Assembly (NCBI GenBank): GCA_041586615.1
Contig: JBFGZS010000018.1
Span: 1-64,000 of the forward strand
Reading direction: 5' to 3'
Length of the DNA stretch: 64,000 nt
From: Motiliproteus sp041586615
Lineage (GTDB): Bacteria; Pseudomonadota; Gammaproteobacteria; Pseudomonadales; Balneatricaceae
The notes below the pieces were generated by a model. It saw only the letters and a program-made list of their open reading frames with translations, searched no databases and had not been told where the DNA came from. Each line of letters begins with the position of its first letter. The first letter of the stretch is position 1. This document shows, one piece after another, positions 43,861 to 53,054 of the stretch. A program made the translations under genes and the position numbers.

Positions 43861-44865
43861 TTATCTTTCTTGCAGGACAGATGCCAGCTCCAGCACCCCC
43901 GGTTGCAGAGATTTTCGGTTGGATACCACATCATCTAAGGGGATCAGTACGATCTGATTATTCTTCACCCCAAGCATGGCGTTGGAGTGTCCGGCCAGCA
44001 GGTGCCTGATTGCCATGGCGCCCAGAGATGAGGCCAGCATACGGTCGTGTCCTGTGGGCGCCCCGCCGCGCTGGGTGTGGCCTAGTATGCAGACCCGGGG
44101 TTCCAGCCCGAGTTCGATCAAGGCGTTCGCCAGATTTTGGGTACGGCCCGGGGTGTGGCCTTCGGCAACCAGTACCAGGCTGCTGCTTTTGCCTGCTTTT
44201 TGGCTTTTTAGCAGCGCGTCAAAGAGCATCTTGGGGTCAAACTCATTTTCCGGTGTGAGTATATGTTCGGCTCCTCCGGCTATGCCGGCATAGGCGGCGA
44301 TAAAACCGGAATTTCTGCCCATCACTTCGACCAGGAAAAGCCGGTTATGAGAGCTGGCCGTGTCGCGAATTCGGTCGATGGCGCCTAGCGCGGTGTCTAC
44401 TGCGGTGTCGAAGCCGATGGTATCTTCGGTACCGTAGATATCGTTGTCGATTGTGCCGGGTAATCCGATGACCGGAAAGCCTGTCTCCAGTTGCAACTGC
44501 CTGGCGCCGGTGAGCGAGCCATCACCGCCGATCACCACCAGCGCCTCGATCGCCGCTTCGCGCAGCTGCTCGGCGACTTGCCAGCGGATCGCCGAAGTAC
44601 GGAACGCCTCGCAACGATTACTTTTCAAAATAGTGCCGCCTCGTTGAAGGATATTGGCGACGGTGGCCGAGCTGAGCGGTCGAATGTCACCCTCCACCAG
44701 GCCACTGTAACCGCGCTGGACGCCGTACACATCAATGCCTTCTGACAGGCCCGTACGGACTACGGCGCGAATCGCCGCGTTCATGCCCGGGGCATCCCCG
44801 CCACTGGTCAGTACCGCGATGCGCTTCAGGTCGCGTTTGTGGGGTAAGGTTTCGATGCCGTACAT
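43861..44865 (-). CDS. pfkA: ATP-dependent 6-phosphofructokinase
   Basis: Commits fructose-6-phosphate to glycolysis. 334 aa with AVLTSGGDAPGMNAAIRAVV, GGDGSLTGA, GLPGTIDNDI (catalytic Asp), VEVMGRNSGFIA and LGHTQRGG. Last gene of the glycolytic operon, 13 bp after gpmI. Most pseudomonads lack this enzyme, so its presence indicates a complete Embden-Meyerhof route. Confidence 0.95.
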   Translation of the reverse strand: MYGIETLPHKRDLKRIAVLTSGGDAPGMNAAIRAVVRTGLSEGIDVYGVQRGYSGLVEGDIRPLSSATVANILQRGGTILKSNRCEAFRTSAIRWQVAEQLREAAIEALVVIGGDGSLTGARQLQLETGFPVIGLPGTIDNDIYGTEDTIGFDTAVDTALGAIDRIRDTASSHNRLFLVEVMGRNSGFIAAYAGIAGGAEHILTPENEFDPKMLFDALLKSQKAGKSSSLVLVAEGHTPGRTQNLANALIELGLEPRVCILGHTQRGGAPTGHDRMLASSLGAMAIRHLLAGHSNAMLGVKNNQIVLIPLDDVVSNRKSLQPGVLELASVLQER

Positions 44866-44878
44866 GGGGCCTCCAGGT

Positions 44879-46423
44879 TTAGTCGACAGCAGCCTTGATC
44901 AGCGAACGGCCACTCATCTCCTGGGGTTGAGAGAGGCCCATCAGCTCAATCAGGGTCGGTGCGATGTCGCTTAGACTGCCGTCGGTCAGGTTCAGTTTCG
45001 CGCCTTGATGACCCACATAGAGCAGGGGCACTGGCTCCAGAGTATGGGCAGTATGGCGCTCTGAGGTTTGTGGGTCCCGCATCAGTTCAACATTACCATG
45101 GTCGGCGGTGATCAGGCACTCGCCGCCGCTGGCCAATACCGCATCGACCACTTTTCCCAGGCAGCTATCCAGCGCTTCCACCGCCTTGACTGCCGCCTCG
45201 AAGCTGCCGGTGTGGCCGACCATGTCGCCGTTGGCGTAGTTGCACACCACCAGATCGAAGGTGCCACTGGCGATCGCCTCGACCAGCTGCTCGGTGACTT
45301 CGGGAGCGCTCATCTCCGGCTTGAGGTCGTAGGAGGCGACGTGGGGCGAGGGGATCATAATCCGTTCTTCGCCTGCGTAGGGCGCTTCACGTCCACCGCT
45401 GAAAAAGAAAGTGACATGGGCGTATTTCTCGGTCTCGGCGATCCGTAGCTGACGCTTGCCGAGGCCTGCCAGGTATTCGCCCAGGCCGTTGTGTAGCGGT
45501 TGCGGTGGGAAGGCCACCGGGCAGGGCAGGTCGTCGGCATACTGGGTCAGGGTGACCAATGCCTTGGGGTCGATCACTCGAGAACGGTGGAACTCTTTAA
45601 AATCCGGTTCGGTCAATGCGCGAGTCAGCTGGCGGGCACGGTCGGGGCGGAAGTTCATCAGCACCAGGCCGTCTTCAGGGGCGACGGTGATCGGAGCATC
45701 GGCTGCACTCAGCAGTGCGGTGGCCTGGATAAATTCATCCGATTCGTCACGTTCGTAGGCGGCCAGCACCCCCTCGGCGGCATTGAGTGCATGGAAGGGG
45801 GCCTGGCCCTCGACAATCAGTCGGTAGGCGGCTTCGACCCGCTCCCAGCGGTTGTCACGGTCCATCGCGTAGTAACGGCCGATCAGGGATGCCAGGCGTC
45901 CGCATTCCTGTGACCGCAACTGCTGTTCGAAGGGGCGCAGGTAGTCGCCGGCGGAATAGGGTGGGGTGTCGCGTCCGTCGAGAAAGGCGTGCACGTAAAC
46001 CCGATGGGCACCCCGCTGTTTGGCCATCTTGCACAGGGCCAGCAACTGGTCCTGATGACTGTGTACACCACCGGGGGAGAGCAGGCCGAGCACATGCAAA
46101 GCACCGCCACGGTCCACCACGCGATCCATCAGATCGCAGAGTACCGGATTGCGTTTGAAGCTGCCGTCCTCGATCGCCTTGTTGATGCGGGTGAAGTTCT
46201 GATAGACGATGCGGCCGGCACCGAGGTTCATATGCCCCACTTCGGAATTACCCATTTGGCCTTCGGGCAGACCCACCGCCAGCCCGGAGGTGGCGATGCG
46301 ACTGTGGGGGTAGCTGGCCGTCAACCGATCCCACACCGGGGTGTGGGCGGCGACGATGGAATTGCTGTCGGTTTCTTCGCGCAGCCCCCAGCCGTCGAGG
46401 ATGATCAGTGTCTTGGTGCTCAT
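44879..46423 (-). CDS. gpmI: 2,3-bisphosphoglycerate-independent phosphoglycerate mutase
   Basis: Mn-dependent interconversion of 3- and 2-phosphoglycerate. 514 aa, alkaline-phosphatase fold: LIILDGWG (metal Asp), GNSEVGHMNLGAGR (catalytic Ser), HVFLDGRDTPP type (HAFLDGRDTPP), FFFSGGREAPY, CNYANGDMVGHTG, and LITADHGNVE. Spacing to gapN (13 bp) and pfkA (13 bp) indicates one transcript. Confidence 0.96.
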   Translation of the reverse strand: MSTKTLIILDGWGLREETDSNSIVAAHTPVWDRLTASYPHSRIATSGLAVGLPEGQMGNSEVGHMNLGAGRIVYQNFTRINKAIEDGSFKRNPVLCDLMDRVVDRGGALHVLGLLSPGGVHSHQDQLLALCKMAKQRGAHRVYVHAFLDGRDTPPYSAGDYLRPFEQQLRSQECGRLASLIGRYYAMDRDNRWERVEAAYRLIVEGQAPFHALNAAEGVLAAYERDESDEFIQATALLSAADAPITVAPEDGLVLMNFRPDRARQLTRALTEPDFKEFHRSRVIDPKALVTLTQYADDLPCPVAFPPQPLHNGLGEYLAGLGKRQLRIAETEKYAHVTFFFSGGREAPYAGEERIMIPSPHVASYDLKPEMSAPEVTEQLVEAIASGTFDLVVCNYANGDMVGHTGSFEAAVKAVEALDSCLGKVVDAVLASGGECLITADHGNVELMRDPQTSERHTAHTLEPVPLLYVGHQGAKLNLTDGSLSDIAPTLIELMGLSQPQEMSGRSLIKAAVD

Positions 46424-46436
46424 CGTGCCGTTCCAG

Positions 46437-48062
46437 TTAGAAGATGTAGTCGGTGGACAGGAAGCTTGATGCCCGGTTGCGGATGATGTCGCCGATCAGG
46501 GTCTTGCTGGCGGGCTCGAACTTGGTCGCCACCAGGGTCCGGATCGAAAATACCCGCAGGGCGTCGTGAACCGACAGAGTGCCTTCGGCCGAATCCTTGC
46601 GCCCGTTGAACGGGAAACTGTCCGGACCGCGCTGGCACTGGGCGTTGAGGTTGATGCGCCCCACCTGGTTGGCAAAGGCATCCACCAGCTGACCCACCCT
46701 GTCGGCGTTGTTGCCGAAGATGGCGAGCTGTTGGCCGTAATTGGAGTCCATCACGTAATCGATCACCGTCTCCAGGTCTCGGTAGGGAACCACCGGAACC
46801 ACCGGGCCAAACTGCTCCTCCTGATAGACCCGCATCTCCGGGGTGACCGGGTAGAGCACCGCCGGGTAGAAGAAGGTCTCACGGCTGTCACCGCCGCCGG
46901 GGTTGACCACCTTGGCGCCCTTGGCTTCGGCGTCAGCCACCATCGCTTTCAGAAAGTCGGTCTTGCCCGGCTCGGGCAGGGGCGTTAGGCTGACACCTGG
47001 CTCCCAGGGCATGCCGGGCTTGAGTTCGGCTAGCTTGGCGTTGAACTTCTCCAGGAAGGCGTCGACCCGGTCTTCATGAACGAACAGGATCTTCAGCGCG
47101 GTACAGCGCTGGCCGTTGAAGGAGAGGGCTCCGGTCAGACACTCGTTGACTGCATTGTCTAGGTCTACCTGAGGCAGCACGATGCCGGGGTTCTTGGCGT
47201 CCAGGCCCAGGGCGGCACGCAAGCGGTGGGGCTTGGGGTGCAGTTTCTTGAGGTCGGCGGCGCCCTTGTGGGTACCGATAAAGGCGAACATGTCCACCTT
47301 GCCGCTAGCCATCAAGGCCGAGACGGTGTCGCGGCCGCGACCGTAGATGATGTTGATCACCCCGGGCGGGAAGCTGTCGCGGAACGCTTCCAATAGCGGG
47401 CGAACCAGCAGCACGCCGAACTTGGCCGGCTTGAAGACCACGGTGTTGCCCATGATCAGCGCCGGAATCAGGGTGGTGAAGGTCTCGTTCAGCGGATAGT
47501 TGTAGGGGCCCATGCACAGCGCTACGCCCATGGGTACACGGCGAATCTGGGCCAGGGTGCCCTGCTCGATCTCGAAGCGGCTGGACTTGCGATCCAGCTC
47601 CTTGAGGGCGTGGATGGTATCGACGATATAGTCGCAGGTGCGGTCGAACTCCTTCTCAGAGTCCTTGAGGTTCTTGCCGATCTCCCACATCAGCAGCTTG
47701 ACCACCGCCTCACGCTGCTCGCGCATGGCGGCCAGAAACCGCTCCACGTGGGCGATCCGCTCGGACACGGTCATGCGTGGCCAGGCGCCGCGACCGCGGT
47801 CATAGGCAGCCACGGCGGCATCGAGGGCGGTCATGGCGGTATCGGCGTCCATCAACGGCGTGCTGCCGAGGATCACCTGCTGGTCGCCGGATGCGGTGGC
47901 CAGGCAGATCGGGCTTCTCACCGGTGCGAGGTCGCCGGTCCACTGACACAACTCGCCGTTGACTAGGTATTCGCGCTGTTCGATAACATCGGTGATGCGG
48001 TAGCACTCCGGGATCTGTTCTTCGCTTGGGAACAGGTTCGCGAGACGTGTGGCGGTGGTCAT
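46437..48062 (-). CDS. gapN: NADP-dependent non-phosphorylating glyceraldehyde-3-phosphate dehydrogenase
   Basis: Aldehyde-dehydrogenase superfamily enzyme oxidising G3P directly to 3-phosphoglycerate with NADP+, bypassing ATP formation. 541 aa with GNTVVFKPAKFG (cofactor region), FIGTHKGA, and the catalytic Cys near residue 320 in SFNGQRCTALK. The usual LELGG segment with the general-base Glu reads ALGLDAKNP here, a variant I regard as clade-specific. Placement in an operon of glycolytic enzymes supports the GapN assignment over another aldehyde dehydrogenase. Confidence 0.85.
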   Translation of the reverse strand: MTTATRLANLFPSEEQIPECYRITDVIEQREYLVNGELCQWTGDLAPVRSPICLATASGDQQVILGSTPLMDADTAMTALDAAVAAYDRGRGAWPRMTVSERIAHVERFLAAMREQREAVVKLLMWEIGKNLKDSEKEFDRTCDYIVDTIHALKELDRKSSRFEIEQGTLAQIRRVPMGVALCMGPYNYPLNETFTTLIPALIMGNTVVFKPAKFGVLLVRPLLEAFRDSFPPGVINIIYGRGRDTVSALMASGKVDMFAFIGTHKGAADLKKLHPKPHRLRAALGLDAKNPGIVLPQVDLDNAVNECLTGALSFNGQRCTALKILFVHEDRVDAFLEKFNAKLAELKPGMPWEPGVSLTPLPEPGKTDFLKAMVADAEAKGAKVVNPGGGDSRETFFYPAVLYPVTPEMRVYQEEQFGPVVPVVPYRDLETVIDYVMDSNYGQQLAIFGNNADRVGQLVDAFANQVGRINLNAQCQRGPDSFPFNGRKDSAEGTLSVHDALRVFSIRTLVATKFEPASKTLIGDIIRNRASSFLSTDYIF

Positions 48063-48211
48063 ACTGACTCCTTCCCGTTAGGGATCATAGTTGTGAGTGG
48101 GGCAGTCGGGGCAGGGGCTCACTTGCCATACTGTCGGGTTGGAGAGTTCACCCGCTGGTGCTCCCCGACTGACCCAAAACTGTTACTAGGGCGCTCAGGC
48201 GTCATGCCCGA

Positions 48212-48967
48212 TTAAAGCGCGGCGGCCTGGCAGATCTGAATAAAGGCCACTGCATCCAGCGACGCGCCGCCGATCAGACCGCCATTGATGTCGCTCTCTT
48301 TGAATAGCGCCTCGGCGTTGTCGGCCTTGACGCTGCCGCCGTACAGCAGCTGCACGCTGCTGCCGATGGCCGCGTTGTAGCCGCAGAGCAGCTGGCGGAT
48401 ATAGCCGTGAACCTGTTGCGCCTGTTCCGGGCTGGCGGTTTCGCCAGTGCCGATCGCCCAGACTGGTTCATAGGCGATCACCGCCCGCTTGAAACCCTGG
48501 ATGCCGACGCGCTCCAGCACCGCCTCGATCTGGGTCTCGACCACCTGCTCGGTGATCTGGTCGCGGCGTTGCGCCAGAGTCTCGCCGACGCAGAGTACCG
48601 GCGTCAGCCCGGCCTCCAGGGTGGCGGCGAATTTGGCGGCGACCTCGGCGTCTGTCTCACCAAAGAGGTTGCGCCGCTCGGAGTGGCCGAGCAGCACATA
48701 TTGGCAGCCCAGCTCGCGCAGCATCAGCGGGCTGACTTCGCCGGTGAAAGCCCCTGACGTCTCGGCGTTGACGTTCTGGGCGCCGAGCCGCACCGGGTTG
48801 GCGGCCATACTCTGGCCCACCTGGGACAAGTAAGGGAAGGGCGGACAGAGGGCGATACGTACGCCGTGAAGCTCACTCAATCCCGGTAGCAACTGGTCGA
48901 GCAGGCGCCCGTTGATCTGAGCGCTGCCGTTCATCTTCCAGTTGGCGATCACCAGAGGTTGGATCAT
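48212..48967 (-). CDS. tpiA: Triosephosphate isomerase
   Basis: Interconverts dihydroxyacetone phosphate and G3P. From ATG 48967 (AGAGGA eight bases upstream) the protein is 251 aa, the family length: VIANWKMNG, YVLLGHSERR (catalytic His), IAYEPVWAIGTG (catalytic Glu), LLYGGSVKADN. The frame stays open to 49195, but that extension is antisense-like and lies over the enolase end. Confidence 0.96.
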   Translation of the reverse strand: MIQPLVIANWKMNGSAQINGRLLDQLLPGLSELHGVRIALCPPFPYLSQVGQSMAANPVRLGAQNVNAETSGAFTGEVSPLMLRELGCQYVLLGHSERRNLFGETDAEVAAKFAATLEAGLTPVLCVGETLAQRRDQITEQVVETQIEAVLERVGIQGFKRAVIAYEPVWAIGTGETASPEQAQQVHGYIRQLLCGYNAAIGSSVQLLYGGSVKADNAEALFKESDINGGLIGGASLDAVAFIQICQAAAL

Positions 48968-49010
48968 CGTCGTGTCCTCTGACAGGCTGTCTTGGGAGTG
49001 CATGGGCATC

Positions 49011-50309
49011 TCAAACCTCCTGCCCCTTGATCGCCGCCCGGCCGGGATAGCGTGCCCGCTCGCCCAGTTCATCCTCGATGCGCAACAGGCGGTTGTACTT
49101 GGCGACCCTGTCGGAGCGACACAGCGAGCCGGTCTTGATCTGTCCGGCAGAGGTGGCCACGGCCAGGTCGGCAATGGTGGTGTCTTCGGTCTCACCGGAG
49201 CGGTGGGAGATCACCGCGGTGTAACCGGCGTCCTGGGCCATCTTGATGGCGTCGAAGGTCTCGGACAGCGAACCGATCTGGTTGAACTTGATCAGGATCG
49301 AATTGGCGATGCGCTGGTCGATCCCCTCCTTGAAGATCCGGGTGTTGGTGACGAACAGGTCGTCGCCCACCAGTTGCAGCCTGTCGCCCAGCTTGGCGGT
49401 CAGGGTGGCCCAGCCTGCCCAGTCGCTCTCGTCCATGCCGTCTTCGATGGAGGCGATGGGGTAGCGGGTGCTGAGATCCGCCAGGTAATCGGCGAAGCCC
49501 TCGGCGTCGAAGATCTGGCCTTCACCGGCCAGATCATAGTTGCTGTCGCGATAGAATTCGGACGCGGCACAGTCCAGCGCCAGCAGAATATCGCTGCCCA
49601 GGGCATAGCCCGCACGTTCGACCGCTTCGCCGATCATCACCAGTGCTTCCTCGTTGGAGGCGAGGTTGGGGGCGAAGCCGCCCTCGTCGCCCACGGCGGT
49701 GTTGAGGCCCCGCTCGGACAGCACCTGCTTGAGGTTGTGGAAGATCTCCGCGCCCATGCGCAGGGCTTCGCGGAAGCTGGTGGCGCTGACCGGCTGGATC
49801 ATGAACTCCTGGATGTCGACGTTGTTGTCGGCATGCTCGCCACCGTTGAGGATGTTCATCATCGGCACCGGCAGGGTGACCGCTTCGCCGCTGCCATAAA
49901 GCTCGGCCAGGTGGGCATACAGGGGTAGGTCGCGGGCGCGGGCAGCCGCCTTGGCCACGGCCAGAGAGACGGCGAGGATGGCGTTGGCGCCGAAGCTGGA
50001 CTTGTTGTCGGTACCGTCCAGGTCGATCATCGCCTGGTCGACCGCGCGCTGCTCCAGGGCGTTGAGGCCAACCAGCGCCTGCCGGATCGGACCGTTGACC
50101 GCATCGACCGCCTTGAGCACACCCTTGCCGCCGTAGCGCTTGGGGTCGCCGTCGCGCAGCTCCAACGCTTCGCGGGAGCCGGTGGAGGCACCGGAAGGCG
50201 CACAGGCGGTGCCGACCACGCCGACATCCAGCACCACATTAGCCTCGACGGTGGGGTTGCCGCGGGAATCGAGGATCTCCCGGGCGATGACTTGCTTGAT
50301 TATGCTCAT
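49011..50309 (-). CDS. eno: Enolase
   Basis: 2-phosphoglycerate to phosphoenolpyruvate. 432 aa from ATG 50309 (MSIIKQVIAREILDSRG). Motifs: GAST substrate loop (PSGASTGSREALELRDGD), MMNILNGGEHADNNVDIQEF, GDEGGFAP, VGDDLFVTN, ILIKFNQIGSLSET (catalytic Lys) and SHRSGETEDT. The penultimate genes of lower glycolysis flank it. Confidence 0.97.
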   Translation of the reverse strand: MSIIKQVIAREILDSRGNPTVEANVVLDVGVVGTACAPSGASTGSREALELRDGDPKRYGGKGVLKAVDAVNGPIRQALVGLNALEQRAVDQAMIDLDGTDNKSSFGANAILAVSLAVAKAAARARDLPLYAHLAELYGSGEAVTLPVPMMNILNGGEHADNNVDIQEFMIQPVSATSFREALRMGAEIFHNLKQVLSERGLNTAVGDEGGFAPNLASNEEALVMIGEAVERAGYALGSDILLALDCAASEFYRDSNYDLAGEGQIFDAEGFADYLADLSTRYPIASIEDGMDESDWAGWATLTAKLGDRLQLVGDDLFVTNTRIFKEGIDQRIANSILIKFNQIGSLSETFDAIKMAQDAGYTAVISHRSGETEDTTIADLAVATSAGQIKTGSLCRSDRVAKYNRLLRIEDELGERARYPGRAAIKGQEV

Positions 50310-50361
50310 AGCTCTTTCCAACTTACGTGGGCTGCTTGGCCCGTGTTCAAGGGATCGGTAT

Positions 50362-50544
50362 TCAGAAATCGTATTCGGAGGTGTGCCACTGGGGGCCGCG
50401 ACCGCTGCTGCGCAGATACTCCTCCTGGTTGTGGCGCATCACCTCCTGCTGCTCGGCGACTTCGATGCGGATATCGAAATCACGGGGCAGGCCGTTGTTG
50501 CTGTAGTCGAAATCGTCGTTTTGCGGTTGTGTATGGTTATTCAT
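50362..50544 (-). CDS. Small acidic protein between pyk and eno
   Basis: 60 aa or so from ATG 50544, preceded by an excellent ribosome-binding site (GGAGGAG, six bases spacing), so it is very likely translated. It is hydrophilic and rich in Asn, Asp, Glu and Gln with no membrane segment: MNNHTQPQNDDFDYSNNG, then a charged helix (EVAEQQEVMRHNQEEYLR) and an aromatic tail ending SEYDF. I know no family. Its place inside the glycolytic operon suggests a partner or regulator of these enzymes (inference). Confidence 0.7.
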   Translation of the reverse strand: MNNHTQPQNDDFDYSNNGLPRDFDIRIEVAEQQEVMRHNQEEYLRSSGRGPQWHTSEYDF

Positions 50545-50565
50545 GGGGATCTCCTCCACAGAAAA

Positions 50566-52014
50566 TCATTGAATGTTTTGGCCGACACGCACCACCTTGA
50601 GGGTGTTGGTACCGCCGTGGGCGTTGACGTAGTCGCCTTTGGTGATGATCACCAGATCGCCATGGGCGACGACACCGCGGTGTACCAGCTCGTCGACGGC
50701 GCGTCGGTTGACCTCCTCGTTGGGGATCTGCTCGCTGTCGAACGGCACCGTCTTGACGCCCCGGAACAGTGATACCCGGTTCTGGGTGCGGGGGTGACGC
50801 GAGAACGCGAAGATCGGCTGATGGGAGCGGATCCGCGACATCAGCAGCGGGGTGTCGCCGCTCTCGGTCATGCAGATGATCGCCTTGATCCCCTCCAGGT
50901 GGTTGGCGGTGTACATCGCCGCCATCGCCACCGACTCGTCGATCTTGCGGAAGGTCTCGTTGACCCGGTGGTTGGAGCGGTGGGCCTGGGGATGTTTTTC
51001 GGCGCCCAGGATCACCCGGTTCATCGCCTCCACCGCTTCGATGGGGTAATCACCGGAGGCGGTCTCGGCTGACAGCATCACCGCATCGGTACCGTCCAGC
51101 ACCGCGTTGGCGACGTCGAACACCTCTGCACGGGTGGGCATCGGCTGGGTGATCATCGACTCCATCATCTGGGTGGCGGTGATCACCGTGCGGTTGAGGG
51201 CCCGGGCGCGGTCGATGATCTGCTTCTGCACACCGATCAGCTCGGCATCACCGATCTCGACGCCCAGGTCACCGCGGGCCACCATCACGCCGTCCGAAGC
51301 GGCAACGATAGCGTCCAGCGTTTCCTGCTCCTGAACCGCCTCGGCGCGCTCGATCTTGGCGATGATGCCGGCTCGGCCGCCTGCCGCTTCCATCAGCTGA
51401 CGCGCTAGCTCGATATCGGCGGCATCGCGGGGGAAGGAGACCGCCAGGTAATCGACCTCCAGCTCGGCGGCCACCAGAATATCGGCGCGATCCTTGTCGG
51501 TCAGGGCCGCGGCGGAAAGACCACCGCCCTTGCGGTTGATCCCCTTGTTGTTGGACAGCGGGCCACCGATCAGCACGGTGCAGTACAGGCGGCTCTCCTC
51601 GACTCGATCCACCTCGAGCTCGACGCGGCCGTCGTCCAGCAACAGAATATCGCCGGGGCGACTGTCGTGGATCAGGGCTTCGTAATCGATGCCAACGCAG
51701 AGGTTATCACCGGCACCCTTGGGCATGACGGCATCGAGGATAAAGGTCTGCCCCTTTTTCAGGGAGACCTTGCCCTCGGTGAAGCGGGAGATGCGAATCT
51801 TGGGGCCCTGCAGGTCGGCCAGCACGGCGACAAAGCGCTTGTGAAGGCGGGCGTACTTGCGCACCAGTTCGGCACGCTGGCGGTGATCTTCGGCACTGCC
51901 GTGAGAAAAGTTGAGCCGTACCACATTGGTGCCCGCCTTGATCATCTTCTCGATCATTTCCGGGGAGCTGGTGGCCGGTCCCAAGGTGGCGACGATCTTG
52001 GTTCTGCGCTTCAT
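50566..52014 (-). CDS. pyk: Pyruvate kinase
   Basis: Phosphoenolpyruvate plus ADP to pyruvate plus ATP. 482 aa from ATG 52014 (MKRRTKIVATLGPAT). Motifs: RLNFSHG, DLQGPKIRI, IIAKIERAEAV (catalytic Lys), MVARGDLGVEIG, ITATQMMESMI, SAETASGDYPIEAV. The frame extends upstream to 52101 but overlaps gap, and the family start is at MKRRTKI. The gap stop lies 30 bp upstream. Confidence 0.96.
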   Translation of the reverse strand: MKRRTKIVATLGPATSSPEMIEKMIKAGTNVVRLNFSHGSAEDHRQRAELVRKYARLHKRFVAVLADLQGPKIRISRFTEGKVSLKKGQTFILDAVMPKGAGDNLCVGIDYEALIHDSRPGDILLLDDGRVELEVDRVEESRLYCTVLIGGPLSNNKGINRKGGGLSAAALTDKDRADILVAAELEVDYLAVSFPRDAADIELARQLMEAAGGRAGIIAKIERAEAVQEQETLDAIVAASDGVMVARGDLGVEIGDAELIGVQKQIIDRARALNRTVITATQMMESMITQPMPTRAEVFDVANAVLDGTDAVMLSAETASGDYPIEAVEAMNRVILGAEKHPQAHRSNHRVNETFRKIDESVAMAAMYTANHLEGIKAIICMTESGDTPLLMSRIRSHQPIFAFSRHPRTQNRVSLFRGVKTVPFDSEQIPNEEVNRRAVDELVHRGVVAHGDLVIITKGDYVNAHGGTNTLKVVRVGQNIQ

Positions 52015-52043
52015 GATTAAAACCTCGTTGTTTTGTGCTTGCT

Positions 52044-53054
52044 TTAGGGCGCTGAGAACAGCGCCAGGCAGTTGTCCAGCATCCGGTTGGAGAAGCCCCA
52101 TTCGTTGTCGTACCAGGCCATCACTTTGACCAGCCGTCCGTTGACCTTGGTCTGGGTGGCGTCAAACACCGAGGAGGCCGCCTGGTGGTTAAAGTCCACC
52201 GACACCAGCGGCAGCTTGTTGCACTCCAGCACCCCACGCAGATAGCCCTGCGCCGCCTCTTCGACGATGCCGTTGACCTCCTCAATCGAGGTGTCGCGAC
52301 CGGCGACAAAGGTCAGATCCACCAACGACACGTTGATGGTGGGCACCCGTACCGCCATGCCGTCGAGCTTGCCGTTCAACTCCGGCAGCACCAGCCCCAC
52401 GGCGGCCGCCGCACCGGTCTTGGTGGGGATCATCGATTGGGTGGCCGAGCGCGCCCGGTAGAGGTCGCTGTGATAGACATCGCTCAGGTTCTGGTCGTTG
52501 GTGTAGGCGTGAATGGTGGTCATCAGGCCGCTTTCGATACCCAGTGCGTCATGCAGCGGTTTGGCAACAGGTGCAAGACAGTTGGTGGTGCAGGAGGCGT
52601 TGGAGATCACCTGGTGACTCGCCCTGAGGCTGCGGTGGTTGATACCGTAGACCACGGTGGCGTCGGCGTCCGCCGCGGGAGCGGAGATGATCACCCTGCC
52701 AGCGCCGGCTTCCAGGTGGGCGGCTGCCTTGTCACGGCTGGTAAAGAGGCCGGTGCACTCGAACACCACGTCAACACGGAGGTCACGCCAAGGCAGACGG
52801 CGGGGATCTCGCTCGGCATAAGTGCGGATGCGATCACCGTTGATCAACATCTCATCACCCTCGGTTGCCACATCGGCGTTGAACCGACCGTGGACCGAAT
52901 CGAAGCGCGTCAGGTGGGTGTTGGTCTCGGTATCGCCCAGGTCGTTGATCGCCACAATTTGCAGGCGATCACGATAGCCACCCTCATAGAGCGCACGAAG
53001 CGTATTTCGACCGATACGACCAAAACCGTTGATGGCGATTCGAATGACTGGCAT
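52044..53054 (-). CDS. gap: Glyceraldehyde-3-phosphate dehydrogenase, type I (phosphorylating)
   Basis: NAD-dependent oxidation of G3P to 1,3-bisphosphoglycerate. 336 aa with INGFGRIGRNTLRAL (Rossmann loop), NDLGDTETNTHL, SNASCTTNCLAPV (catalytic Cys) and WYDNEWGFSNRMLD. First gene of the glycolytic operon. Phosphoglycerate kinase and aldolase, which usually sit beside gap, are absent here. Confidence 0.97.
   Translation of the reverse strand: MPVIRIAINGFGRIGRNTLRALYEGGYRDRLQIVAINDLGDTETNTHLTRFDSVHGRFNADVATEGDEMLINGDRIRTYAERDPRRLPWRDLRVDVVFECTGLFTSRDKAAAHLEAGAGRVIISAPAADADATVVYGINHRSLRASHQVISNASCTTNCLAPVAKPLHDALGIESGLMTTIHAYTNDQNLSDVYHSDLYRARSATQSMIPTKTGAAAAVGLVLPELNGKLDGMAVRVPTINVSLVDLTFVAGRDTSIEEVNGIVEEAAQGYLRGVLECNKLPLVSVDFNHQAASSVFDATQTKVNGRLVKVMAWYDNEWGFSNRMLDNCLALFSAP

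Noticed and set aside
48968..49195. N-terminal extension of triosephosphate isomerase
   Set aside because: It overlaps the enolase end, has atypical composition, and the ATG at 48967 has a good ribosome-binding site and the family start.
48942..49928. 328-codon plus-strand frame opposite eno
   Set aside because: Long antisense frames are common opposite GC-rich genes; enolase motifs on the other strand are unambiguous.
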